Assembly (NCBI GenBank): GCA_037576195.1
Contig: CM075103.1
Span: 22,940,001-23,004,000, forward strand
Direction: 5' to 3'
Length of the DNA stretch: 64,000 bases
From: Phytoseiulus persimilis
Taxonomy: Eukaryota > Arthropoda > Arachnida > Mesostigmata > Phytoseiidae
Of this stretch, positions 53,006 to 64,000 are shown piece by piece. The translations under genes and the position numbers were made by a program. The notes beneath the pieces are model-generated. The model searched no databases, had not been told where the DNA came from, and worked only from the letters and a program-made list of their open reading frames with translations. How positions within the stretch are numbered: the first letter of the stretch is position 1; each line of letters begins with the position of its first letter.

Positions 53006-53060
53006 ACTAGTACTACGTAGTACTAGTTGAGTAGAGAGGCTCAAATATTCGAGCCTCTCT
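53006..53060. repeat. 22-nt perfect palindrome followed by a 10-bp hairpin
   Basis: Positions 53006-53027 form a perfect palindrome (left half ACTAGTACTAC) without a loop, within a run of AGTACT/TAGTAC words that starts near 52987. Six bases later AGAGAGGCTC (53033-53042) pairs perfectly with GAGCCTCTCT (53051-53060) around an 8-base A/T-rich loop. Both structures are read directly. Their function is unknown; alternatives are a decayed microsatellite, a template-switch product or a protein-binding site. Confidence 0.85.
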
Positions 53061-55822
53061 TCACTCAGAGCGAAAAATATCATGACCCGAGTTCAGCATC
53101 CACCTCAGGTGACGTGCCGAAGCTCAAAATGAGGGAAGCTCGGAAAGCTGGAACCACCCGGTTCTCGACATTGTTGACCGTGCGCTATTTTTCCATGGAT
53201 GTTATTCTATAAGGTGTCGTAGTGCCGATATTCTGTTCAATTATTAACCAATCGTTCTAGTTGCATCTCCAAAGGAAGGAAAACTCTGGGTCGGTAGTGA
53301 GACATTACTCCGCTTGTTTTGCGTGGAAACTTCGAGTGCTTGCTGTGTTGTCCTAGGTGAGGTGAGTTGCTAACCAGTCATGTCTTTCCTCTCAAACTCG
53401 AGGGGGCGATGTCAGGAGCAATTAATTGATATCTTCTTCGTATCCTTCGGTGGCCCGAAGCTTCCATTTCTTCGCTTTACCTGCGCACTACTTGAGATTT
53501 TGGGCACGCCATTCCAATGTGGACAGAGAGTGCGTTTCTGACCGAAACTCTGAAATCTCTAGCAGGAGAGCAGTAACTTCCCACTGTTCGAGCAGAAATA
53601 TCGTTGATTGATCAGCGATCTTGAGTTCAGCTATGCTTCGTGGTTCAGAGGGACTCGAGATTCTGTTTTTCTCATCTCAAAAAATTGCTCCCATTTTGTC
53701 CAATTTGAATTCACGTCTCAAAACCTTGAGCCTTGGTAGGAATTCACGGCACAGCGTCTGATACGGCGATCGTATCCGATTTATCCTATCGAATCCCGAC
53801 ATTCCGCCAATTTACGGGGTACAAATGACAGATTAAATAACTTGGAGGAAGAATCAGGGGCGGTCCGAGATCCTCATATGGGCGTCTACTTCCCTGCACA
53901 GTTGATTCCACTGCGTCTCTCGGCAACCAAGAAAAACGGTTATTCATGCTGATTTCCGGGGGGGTGCACACAATGGTCTCGGACTCAATCTCGAGTTGCT
54001 TCAGTGAATGCCGAAATTGATTGAGGGCTTCTCCCGTAAATTTGAGACCCTCCCGAGAAACTCGGAGCGTTTTCGGTTCATCACGAGGTAATTTTGAGGA
54101 TGAACCGGAGCCTCGAAGTTCGTTACATAAATCACGAAGTACTAACAGAGTGCAGCAAAAGACTGCCCGCACCCTATGCGTCGAATCATTGACATTTCAA
54201 TCGAGGAAGCCCACCAGAGTCTTCCGTTGCGAGTGAGTTTCCTCGTGACGGCCATGAGATTGAGTGCTTTCGGCCTGAGAAGGACCCGGTGTCGGAATGA
54301 ACTTCGCACGAGTGCCTGCCCTCTCCGTGGCGTTCTCAGCGGAGCATTTGGTGCAGACAAGGTAACGTCCGTGAAACAAAGAGAATCATAGACCTGTGAA
54401 GCATCGACCAAACCAGATGTTTATCATCGTTTCCACGACAGAGCATGTAATGTACGCCGAGAGTAGAGAGCGAACAAGTACCTAGCACATTCTTGTCGTC
54501 AAAGTTGTGTGGTTGTCAATGTCGTCGTCTACGGCGTTAGTCCTTCGGTGGTTGCCGCCGCCAATGAACCTCAATGGCACCTGAACCCTCACATCTGCGC
54601 GAACCAAGCCCGGAATTCATTCGTTGATGCGATCCATGGCAGGCGACACTCGACAGTCGCACCTCTGCGTAATTTCGTGCGTTCTGGTATAACTCAAGCA
54701 CGTATGGGCCGGCGAGGTTTCGCCTGAACAACTTTATCACCAGGGCCGGGTCGTAATTCAGATCACGGATCTTGAGTTAGGATGAAGCCTTTTATATTCG
54801 TTTACAGCTCCGGATTAGAGCTTCGATAGCTTGCGGAGATCATTTCACAGTCATTGCCTTCCCAATAGCGCACAATGGATTCCTCCAAGACGAACGCGAC
54901 CGAGTCGTTTAATCGCACGGAATAACTATCAACCCATCCAAAGACGAGGCCAGACACTTGTGGCTCCGGCTCAGTTCATTTAGTCCGTTATTCGCTCCTC
55001 GAGTTTTTCCGCCAAAGGGTCACAGACGAATTCGAAACCAACCCCGTGGCGGTACATCGGTGCTTTACTCCGAGAATTCCAATCATCGTTCCCACCCTGT
55101 TCGGGCTAGTGCCGGACCCCTCGAAACCTTGTCTGATGTTCCCGACCCTGGGAGACTCTTCCGGGTGGATTCCGGCTGTGAAGCTCGGCGTTCCTAGTCG
55201 AAAACCCGGGAAGAGCCCGAGTCCCGCTATTGGACGATATCGGAGAGCGCTTCGAGGGTAGGCGAGGTGTTGATTCGCTCATTTACCTAAGATGCAGGGA
55301 TTCGCACAAGTTAAGCCCCGGTGATAACGCCCACAAGATAAGCGGCTTCGGAACGAAAAGGGAACCTCAGGTGGGCGAAAGACAGTGGATGCATCGCCGA
55401 GATTCCGCTGAAAGTTGCTCGACTTCCACGAACAATATCCGTAATCGGCGGCGACCGAGAGCCGAGTTGACTGCGATAACCACTACAAAAAGACCGAGCG
55501 GCATTCGGGCTAACCCTCAATGCCATTTACACAGCATCGTTCGTTGCGGGCACTACACGTACCCACACAAAATGCTTGAACCCGTGGATCGACTTTCCCT
55601 GAACAAGAGTCACAGCCTGCACAATCGCTGGATCAGAGAAACGATTGAAACCTATTGAAGATAGCTGTTGGAGCGCAGAACGTGGGGTTTCCAGGAACAG
55701 TGTAAATTGCTTTTAAGATGAGCCGCTGCAGTCGTCGAAAGCGTTTAGCGCAAGTTTGAGTTCTCCGCCGAGATGTCCTGATCCTGAGATGTGTCTCGCA
55801 GCGCGATTGACGATCGGTTCAT

Positions 55823-55841
55823 CTGTCTGTCTGACTGACTG
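55823..55841 (+). repeat. CTGT/CTGA tetranucleotide tract
   Basis: CTGTCTGTCTGACTGACTG, a four-base-phased run of the same class as 27082 and 23661. Confidence 0.6.
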
Positions 55842-56369
55842 TGTCTCTGTCCGTCGTTCGCTTGCCCGACCATTCGCCGGGTGATCCTAAGTGAGCCTCT
55901 AATGCAATTACGGACGAGCAGAGACAAGACAAGTTAAAGTATGACAGGAAGAAGCTACAGCGCTGTCTTAATTATGCATAAGGCTTTAAAATTCGGTGGC
56001 AGCGGCGAGAGCGCGCATCTGGACGGAGTTCGGATGACATAAATCTGTGGTTGGTTATCTCAGGCCCGCGGGCGAAACGAACTCAATTAAAGCATCTTCA
56101 TCAGGGCTGTCCTCTATTTACTCAGGGTTTATCTCGTATCGGCATTTACATAATTCCGCCCCTTTGGCGTGGCGCCCCTCGCTTTGAAGGCTCTCCTGAC
56201 TGACTCGCCGGCTCACTCCGATGCGTTCCTTCGAATTTCCCCTTCCGCCGTCCCCAGTTTTACTTCGATTCAGCCCGGCCCCGGGTCGCGTTGCATTCTT
56301 ACCTCCTGTGACGCTCCCCCACCCCAACGCTTGCCCCGAGAGTGTGACTGTCCACGGTGTTTGCGAACT

Positions 56370-56378
56370 ATTTGCATA
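56370..56378 (-). promoter_or_regulatory. POU octamer-type site, reverse orientation
   Basis: ATTTGCATA on the plus strand is TATGCAAAT on the minus strand. It is the only exact copy in this orientation. A related ATTATGCATAA lies about 400 bases upstream, near 55971. Function is inferred from the motif only. Confidence 0.33.
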
Positions 56379-58874
56379 TAGCCTCGTTAGCCAACTGCTG
56401 ACAGGTTTGGTTAGAACTGATTAATATACGACGAGATATGGGAAACTTCGTTCCGTCAGTTGTTCATATTGCTCACCTCTTCCACATCTATCCCTAGATG
56501 AGCTCCAACCCGATGGCCATGCGGAAGCACTCAAAATGGTGACGTTCCTGGACTTCTCCTCGGATGAACGCATTTTGTCACGAGGCACGCTTTAAAGCTC
56601 AAACGGGAATTCTGTTCCAGAGCTTCAAAACCATCCAAGTCGAAGCTCAACTTGGAAAGTTTTTGGGGGAACCTTGTGCGCGCTCGCAGTCACTATTCGC
56701 TGCACGATAGTTATGATCTTCCGGCAACCCTCACAAGCTGTTGGCGTCGTGCAGCTGTGAGCCCGGCAGGAGTCGCTTGGCAAGAAGTTCGAGCACAGTA
56801 TCGCTGTTTCCCTCTTGTTCTCATCTCTTCCCCCGGTATTCGTCGCGTAGAGGAGAGATGCAAGTTGCTCGGCGGGCAAGTGAGCGGGTCCCTTTAGCCA
56901 ATGAGGCCGGTGGAGCAATCTCGTTAAGAGTGTTAATGGTGTGCCCGATTGTCTTCGTGCTGTGGTGGAAATCGTTCGCGGCTCTTCCTCGTCCGTTCAG
57001 CCGGCCACCAAGGCGGCGGGCATCTGAATGAAGTCATCCTGTAAATCTCAGCCAGGCGACCAAACGCCTAGATGACTGGCTCGGAGACGTAGTGAGAGGA
57101 TTCTCACTTGGCTTCGATGCCAGACGAACGAGGTTCGCTGGTCGCTCACTGCATGCCTGATTGGATGCACGGTCGTCTCATAGATTCTTCTTTGCAGGAC
57201 AGACAAGCGGATTCACCGACCCACCGACGGACAGGGACTCAAGCGGGCAGGCGAGCGAACGAACGAAGTCATACAGAGATCCCTGTGGTCACTCGCTCAC
57301 GTCTCTATGCTAAACGGAGGGTGTGGCTCAAGGCGTGAGGGGATTTGATTCGAATAATTGATGGTGTTTGAAGTTTCCCGAACCGCATATTTCCTCCTGG
57401 ATCTTGTCTCATCCGCCTTCCTCCATCCTGATTCCCCTCGGCCGATCTGAGTGTGGATTCAAGCTCTCCAGTAGTTCAATCCATCACAAATACAGAGCCA
57501 GAATCTTTACGAGTGAGCTCAAACTGAAATCAGCTATCTTTGCCGCGACTCTCGCGATTGATCGATAACTGAGCTGCTCAGTTAGGTCGAGCTTTCGGAA
57601 AAAGTACCAGGCGCAATCATCAAATCTTGACACAGCCCTCTCGAAGCGACTCTATGGTCTTTTGGTTGGGTAGACGGAATTTCGCCACAATGCCACGCAG
57701 GTGCTTTTTTGGACGGGAGATTAATACCAAGACGGTGGGTTTGATCCTTGCTGCATACGCTCTCATTCCCAGATCGGTTTCCATGGGTCGACGCGAAGAG
57801 GACGGACAGAGAACGGCGCTGTCGGAGCGACCCTGAGCTTCCTGAGCGGAACTGACAAGTAGAGGTCGCCATCCGATGTAGCGAACTTCCTCTCGGTATT
57901 CATACCGAAACGAAGCTCTTGGCCACAGGCGGAACATGCGAAAAAGTTCCGGGCAGTGGCAAAAACGTCAGGTCAAGGTTCACGGTTCCGGGTACAATGC
58001 CCGCGAGAACCCGTCTGAAACACATTTCCCCGATCTCGAGCTGAAGTGGGGGAACGAGCTCCCGATCGCGTTGAATGTTCGCAGTTGTTCGGGAGCCTGT
58101 TGCAGCGTGACCAGCCCAGCTTCAAAACGGTACAGTCAACGTAGCCCTCCTTGGATATCGCATGATCAGGAGACGTTAGATCAGGGGACACCTACCCGTA
58201 CTCCGAGGTCGAGGGGCGCTGAGCTGGAGGATCGCTATCGATTGTAGTTCCGAGACATGATTTCAAGGTCCGAGCGCCGATCAGAACAGATTCGAGGAAG
58301 AGCTCCTTCCGAGCAAAACACTTCGTGCATTTGGGACGAGAAAAATCGGACACGCACTCGCGGATTATAGCCACATGACAATAACAGTGTGATATGCCGC
58401 TCACTGTCATATTCTATGGTAGTCCAACCAACGTTCCAAGCAATAAAGGTCAGAAGGCGAGACCGTCATGCGTCGAAATTCGGTGATTCTCTGCGGCTAC
58501 TCATAGCCCCTCGTGTGTCACGCGAAACTCTTTTAAAATGTGGCCTGAGCTGTGGTAATTTTCCGCGCCGAGTATGCAGGTATCGAGAGTTCTCAGAGTA
58601 AGGATAGCGCTTTTAGAGCTATACACCTCTTCAGATCTGAGGAGGGCCTGGATTCAGAGACGAATATGACTGAGCGAGGACGACGGGGACATTCAAAGCC
58701 TGTCCGGGCACAAACGAGACATCGGTCTCTTCGTTCTTCCTTCAAAGAGTGTTGTGCTCTCAGAAGGTCCCGGGAGATGCCCATTTCGAGATTGGGGCAG
58801 AACTTATTGGATGTACTGCAAGAATGAAAGCTCACCAAACGATACCGCACGTAGAGCGCGTTGAGGCTGATGAC

Positions 58875-58908
58875 GAACGAGAGGACTTCCGCAGAAGTCC
58901 TCTCGTTC
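58875..58908. repeat. Perfect 15-bp inverted repeat with 4-base loop
   Basis: GAACGAGAGGACTTC (58875-58889) and GAAGTCCTCTCGTTC (58894-58908) pair without a mismatch around the loop CGCA. It is the longest short-loop perfect hairpin I found. It has no T-tract and no Helitron-like CTRRT end just downstream. It is too short for a microRNA precursor. Its origin is unknown. Confidence 0.88.
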
Positions 58909-61900
58909 CTGCATCGCTGAGCAATATTGAGCTCAAGGAGAATCCCGGATCCGAGTTGCAGAACGACGATTCGGGACGAAAAGTTTTTTCATGCTCACAT
59001 CGTGGCATCCTCGGCTGTTCAATCAACCCTCAAATCCGATACTCGGAATCGTCACCTGGACAACCGTGGTCGTGAGCGATGTGCCGCCACTTGTTCCCGC
59101 TGCTGGACGGTCAGAACGCGCCGCACTGCGACGCGGGCCAGCGGCGCCGATCATGGTCCATATCTATCTTGATTTGCGAAATGACCCCAGTGGACACTTA
59201 TGAATATTGCATCTCGCTGCACCGCGAGTTCTTGCTCTGCTGATCGGTCGTTTGTTTATTCGTCTGTATGTGTTTGTATGTGCCATGTCTCCGCATGTAT
59301 GTATTCGCGACGTTCGCTGATGTGTTTGTTTTCTACTCGTGCTTAATAAAGAATGATGAGCCCACCCGGCGGCCGCAAACCATGCGTGTTCTGGTGCATG
59401 TCTTCGTGGGTTTGTGTACAGACCATTACATAGATCTCCTTCGCACTCCTGGGAGTTTTGGCCTACTAGTTAATGAACGCTGCGCTCGATCGCTGAAAGC
59501 CCGATGTCTATATTGTTCACGAGCGAACCCTTTCACGGCTCGAGATCGGAGCGCCTTGGGAACGCGCGCTTGACGATTCGTCTGTGGGTTCCGCGCGAAA
59601 CTCGAAGATCTCGGCATCTCTGTTTCTGCATCGCTACGAGACTTTCTCACGTACGCATCGAACATGTTCGTTTCTGCCCCGAAATGTCTGGATGAAGGTC
59701 CAGATGAGTTCTCACGCCAGCGCAAAACTCGCACAGTCACCCGGCGACAGGTTTCTTCCCGACGGTGGGTCTGAGAAATCGCCACCTGATTCTGCTCAAC
59801 CTGCGGCTCGTGGCCTCGAAACCCCTCTTGGTGTCATTGAATGCGACAGATGGCCGGTCGCTCGCTTCCTCATATGATCTCAGCTTCAGCCGCACCCGTG
59901 CCCCGGCATGTCCGAGCCGGGTGCGTTTAAAAAGAAAGCGGTCCGGGGGTCGGACGGCGAGCGGGGGTGAGTCGCTCCGTGAAGGGGCGAAGCGCGGTCA
60001 CAGACCGGCCGGCGAACTGCGCAGGGCGAGCTGTGAGCGGACTTGTTTCATCACGATGACTCGCGCCAAACCTGTTCGCCGAATCGCGGAACGGTACTTC
60101 ACGAAACGGCAACTCGAACGAGCCGAAAGTGCGGAGACGAAACCTGTTCGATCATGTGTGAGAGCTGTTTCTGCTGAATAGCCAGATGTGCGGATCGATG
60201 GAGCTCGACCGCGAGCGGACTTCGAGAGCCTTTGCTCCTTGCTCGTTAGAGCTTCATGATAAGCGATGATCGGGAATGTTTGAAACTGCATCATCGGTCA
60301 GTCTCGCCCGCGTCAACTCCATGGGACTCGTAGAATGAGAACAAAGACGTTCAATCGGGGCATGATTGCACAGCAGCGTGTCTGGAGTCTCTGAACGTCT
60401 TGGGAACGGAGTCGTTCGGTCGTTTCGGATCAACAAATAGAGGCAAAGCGGTTCTAGCTCGGGGGAGAGAGGCGTTGGATAAGCATCCGAATCAAAAGGA
60501 GCTTTGTGCGGTGATCTCATAATTGCCCTGCACGCATACGTTTCCCGGTAGCAGACTCAACTCCGAGGCTACCGAGCGTCAGAACTCCTCGCGGGTGGTT
60601 TCTGTCTTATCGAAATCTATGTTTGACCTGCGAAATGCTGCTGAACCCCCGTCCGGTCGGAACTTGACTTGAGGCGGCATGTCATTCGGTTCCACGATTC
60701 GGAGAAAGAAGCGACGACTCTGTCGTACAGGCATCGAAAATGGACTCTACGAGGGCTTGATTCTAAGCGGGTTCCGGGAAGCGTGAGAAAAACTTGGACT
60801 CTGTTCGTGAATACCCCGTTCTATGGAATCTTGAGGTGGCTTTGAGCCAACAGCCAACTCGGAATTCCAAGGAATGAATTGCAAGTCTTTTACAGCAGGG
60901 GTTTCCAAACTCTTCTGGTGATGGTTCCTCCTGCAGGTGGCGACGACCATGGCCTCGAACCAGACTGTTTGCGATGATCAGAAAACTACTTCCGGATACA
61001 CTGGGGAGTTCACGCTTTGGTTGGAAACGTGGCCGTGGGCTGTATGTCGCCTACATTCACCGAACTCTTCTGGAGAGCTCCGCGCATAAAAGCGTGAGCG
61101 GTTGACCTGCTTCAAGCACCGGTCTGACGAAGGAGTGGATTCCGATTGAACTTCATCATCAATGTAGAAGAAACTACGATTATTCATTCGATTTGAGTAC
61201 GGAACAGCGATTTTATCAATTCCGCTTTTTTCAACCTTCCGACCCTCTAACATGTTAACCTCCATTGCAAGAAATAGCGTATGTGATCGGGGCTCTACTG
61301 GACCTGTGCGCTGTGAAGAATTACGCAACAAACTAAACACAATGAATTACTTCTCATATTAGGGAACTAGATAAGAGTACATCACCTCATTAGCTCTGTC
61401 ATGGAAAGCGACAGCCGCTAGCGCGAGACAGCGTTGATGCGGCTGCGGATCTCTCGGCCAACTCCTCGGCTCAATTTCCAGCAATGGGACTCTGGATGAG
61501 AGGAACACAAACGAATTCGAACTCTCCCTTCAACACTGCTCGAATCACATCGCACTATTTCGTAGTTCTGTCCAAGCTCGTTCCGCGTTGAATGATCTGA
61601 TGCGTGCCGTTGAGAAATGCTCATCAATCAAACCGATCTGATCATTGACGTATCTGACGAACAATTTATCAAACCCGCCACGTCAAGCACCATCGAGGCC
61701 TACTTTTTCTCCCGAAGCAAACGTCGGCTAACTCGCCGCTCCCCCTCCAGCAACGTCCCGAAAACCATTTGAGATGCTGAACGCCAGGTTTAATCATGCG
61801 CGGAAACGACCTCGCATTATCTGAACTCAAACAGATGAGGAGAGAAACAGAAAAAGGTCAGCGAAGCTATCCCGATAAAGATCGTAACCTTTCCTCTCCG

Positions 61901-62635
61901 AACCGAACTCTTCATTGAAACATTTCGCCGATCAAAAGCCGAATCGATAACGCGCATCGATCGCTGTTTCAGAGCAGCAAGCAGAGTACCTCCGACGCTC
62001 GCTCACGAGACAATTGGACGAATCGCTCGCTGCTCGGAGTCCATCGAGTTTTCACTCTTGAAATCGTATGTCAAATCGCTACCGGCCTACGTGTCGCCCC
62101 TCGAATGTTTCCGCTCCAAATCGAAGTTCAAGTGGCGATTAGAGTAGTTTTCCAACGGGGACGCTCCTGAAAATATCCATTGAGGAGAAAAAGAGCACTT
62201 GAGGTGCTTTAGAGCTAAAATCTAGTACACTGCATGAATAAATCACTCGAACGAGCGACGACTGATATGGTCGACACCTGTTTTTGTTTACTCGCAATAA
62301 AAAAAAAGTGACCAGCATAGGGACGCCGTTGAGCTTCGGAAACGATGACTATTCGAAATCCAACTGTGCCCACCTGTGATTGTTTATGTAGCGTAATGGC
62401 AGGTCTGAAAGACTCTACTTGGAGGATGCGAATGCATTCGGAGTTGTTCGGCGAATCCATCGCGCCTGCGAGGGCCCTGCTAACGTATTTCCACCGAACT
62501 GGTCGCCCGATAGCCTCAGCGAACGACTCGAACGAGCGATGGGGCCGAAAGGATTCGCCACGCGAACGTCCCGCTGTCCGCTCCGCCTAACTCGCGGCTC
62601 ATCAATTTCGCAAACAAATTTGTCAATACCTCAAC

Positions 62636-62647
62636 GATGATGATGAT
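62636..62647 (+). repeat. (GAT)4 microsatellite
   Basis: Four GAT units followed by TATTAACATCATC, which can fold back partly on them. Confidence 0.55.
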
Positions 62648-63436
62648 TATTAACATCATCCCTTCGTTGTTGCCATCGGTTTCTCTCTCTCCCCTCCCAC
62701 CCGGTCCCGGTCGGTCTGAATTCTCGCTGTCGTCCTGTTCCCTCACTCAGGGTACAGTCATCGTTGAGAAGTCCGCTCAAAGCCTGTTCAAAAGGCCCCC
62801 CACGATCTGGAGGGGATAGGTACGCTGCAGCTCCGGGGGCCGGGGTCGAGCGGGACCGAGCGGGGGTCGAAAGGGAGAGAAGGGGTCGCGAGTAGGGTAT
62901 ACACAAGATGACGACGCTAATATTCGCCTGCCTGTACAGGGTGTAGTCGCTTTGGGCTGAAGATGAGGTTAACATCAATATTCGTTGTCATGCACGTTCA
63001 TGCGCACGCCGTAGACCTAAACGAGTGACTGAACGATCGAAGAATCGGCTCATTCTAACAATTTCAGAGCCGAGCTGTCATGACAGTGTCCTGGAGAGGC
63101 TAACCGGGTTTCCGGTTAGTTCGCTCTGACTGGGTTTTCCCGGAATAGTGTCCAATCGGGTTCGATCTTAAGAAACTTCGTTTGAATCATACTCGAGGAT
63201 CCCAATGAGGAAAGGTCTCCCTCCCGGGCCTCCTCACCCGTCCTCCGGAGAGGAACGCGGAGGAACCTGCTCCGGAACCCATCGACGTGAAACGCTTCAT
63301 ATCCAGAAACACTCAATCAGTAGCTCATTGGGTAAAATCGAATCTCGTCGGTCAAACCCCGAACAAATGTTTAAATGCTAAGTCAGGCAGCAATATTGGC
63401 CGAGTGAAAACAGGAGGAACGAGTGCCACTTTCCTT

Positions 63437-63451
63437 GCAGCAGCAGCAGCA
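63437..63451 (+). repeat. (GCA)5 microsatellite
   Basis: Five GCA units about 370 bases upstream of the candidate gene start. It is in the upstream flank rather than in a supported reading frame. Confidence 0.65.
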
Positions 63452-63770
63452 ACACGCTCCCGTGTTTGGTTGTGTGAGTCCGAACTCCCCTCGCTTGTGA
63501 GCAGAACGAGAACCTCTTCTTTCGCGTCCCTTTTGACTCCCCCATCCCGAACAGCTAGCCGCGTCTCCCCCGAGCGGTCTCTCGTTCAACAGTCGAGTCG
63601 CTTAACCACTCGTCGAGCAAGCAAGCAAGGCAAGCTCAGGCAGACAGACAACCCCATGATTCTTGGACCACCCCTCGTCGATTGGCGGCGGAGCTGCTAC
63701 TGGTGCGGCCGCGCCGGCGGCGACCGAGGACGTCCCTTTCCCCTCCGAACCGCCCGCCTCCTCGAGCTCC

Positions 63771-63819
63771 TATTTAAGAGGTGCACGTGGCCTCTGAGAG
63801 ACCAAAGCAGCTTCGAGCA
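63771..63819 (+). promoter_or_regulatory. Candidate core promoter: TATA-like box plus CACGTG E-box
   Basis: TATTTAAG at 63771-63778 is a good TATA-type element 49 bases before the ATG at 63820. A TATA box sets transcription start about 30 bases downstream, which would place it near 63800 and leave a leader of roughly 20 bases. No clear initiator (TCAGT-like) is seen there. CACGTG at 63784-63789, in the context GCACGTGG, is a class B E-box of the kind bound by bHLH factors, including Hairy/E(spl) repressors. It sits between the TATA box and the presumed start. That this is a working promoter is inferred from position and order only. Confidence 0.5.
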
Positions 63820-64000
63820 ATGAGTGACTGTGCTTCGATTCTGAGTTCCACTTCACCTCACCAGGATACTAGAGCTAAGCGTAGAGCTACCCGGCTTCGA
63901 CTCCAGATGACAGTGAGAATACCCTACCAACACCAAGTTGCCGACGAACACGAAATGTCCGACGACCAGTACAGTTCGAGTGATAACGAGGCTTTCGAAG
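63820..64000 (+). CDS. Start of an unrecognised protein-coding gene, cut off by the window end
   Basis: An ATG at 63820 (G at -3, A at +4) opens a frame with no stop through position 64000, giving 60 complete codons. The protein starts MSDCASILSSTSPHQ. A strongly basic segment (TRAKRRATRLRLQ, about residues 17-29) follows. Residues 41-60 are acidic and serine-rich, including DDQYSSSDNEAFE. There is no signal peptide or membrane segment. A basic then acidic/serine low-complexity N-terminus is common in nuclear regulatory proteins, and a compact TATA promoter beside a large gene-poor flank is typical of developmental regulators. No DNA-binding domain lies inside the window, so the family is unknown. 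A 60-codon open frame is not decisive alone; the TATA box at the right distance raises the odds. No GT splice donor is obvious within the stretch. Confidence 0.5.
   Translation, partial: MSDCASILSSTSPHQDTRAKRRATRLRLQMTVRIPYQHQVADEHEMSDDQYSSSDNEAFE

Larger units (their letters stand above)
53061..58874. other. No gene supported; one reverse octamer
   Basis: The reverse octamer lies at 56370 and the CTGT/CTGA tract at 55823. Islands at about 55.7-56.4 and 56.7-57.3 kb hold degenerate tetranucleotide runs such as GAGCGAACGAACGAAG near 57250. Nothing else is recognised. Confidence 0.55.
58909..63770. other. No gene supported; upstream flank of the candidate edge gene
   Basis: An AATAAA-containing segment (about 59345) has no gene upstream of it. 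An A9 run lies at 62299-62307, (GAT)4 at 62636 and (GCA)5 at 63437. AAGC and CAGA tetranucleotide runs lie at about 63625-63650. The last kilobase would be the proximal regulatory region if the gene at 63820 is real. Confidence 0.5.

Noticed and set aside
10-62290. Forkhead-like GTAAACA/TGTTTAC words (about 11 copies)
   Set aside because: The count is close to what a 7-mer gives by chance in 64 kb.

Overview
This window looks like gene-poor nuclear DNA from an animal, most likely an arthropod. Base composition is near 50% GC, CpG is not visibly depleted, and the DNA carries a decayed non-LTR retrotransposon, many short microsatellites and a TATA-box promoter. There are no ribosome-binding sites, operons or long uninterrupted reading frames. 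A mite-like chelicerate would fit, but that is a guess from texture; no species marker is present.

Layout: positions 1-63,770 hold no gene I can support. The only clear protein similarity is a 5'-truncated LINE at about 17,317-18,171 (+). It encodes the back half of a reverse transcriptase (GVPQGS and YADD boxes, then the C-terminal part). It is broken by an in-frame stop and a frameshift, and is bracketed by a possible 7-bp target-site duplication. A minus-strand open frame stops being independent exactly where the LINE begins, so the LINE may have landed in an older element.

At the right edge, a TATA-like box (63,771-63,778) and a CACGTG E-box precede an ATG at 63,820. That ATG opens a frame that is still open at the window end (60 codons). 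This is the best candidate for a real host gene. The protein begins with a basic stretch followed by an acidic, serine-rich stretch; I do not recognise it.

The desert alternates between featureless stretches with long chance reading frames and islands rich in short repeats ((GA)n, (CA)n, CAG/TTG, and tetranucleotide tracts such as GGTC, CAGT and GGCT). The POU octamer core TATGCAAAT occurs six times, with a seventh ATGCAAAT. This is more than expected by chance and suggests, without proving, a cis-regulatory landscape around a developmental gene.

Several perfect short-loop inverted repeats stand out: 15 bp at 58,875, 13 bp at 20,715, and a 22-nt palindrome followed by a 10-bp hairpin at 53,006-53,060. 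I found no tRNA, rRNA, CRISPR array or recognisable microRNA by eye. I did not find a convincing new biological system here.
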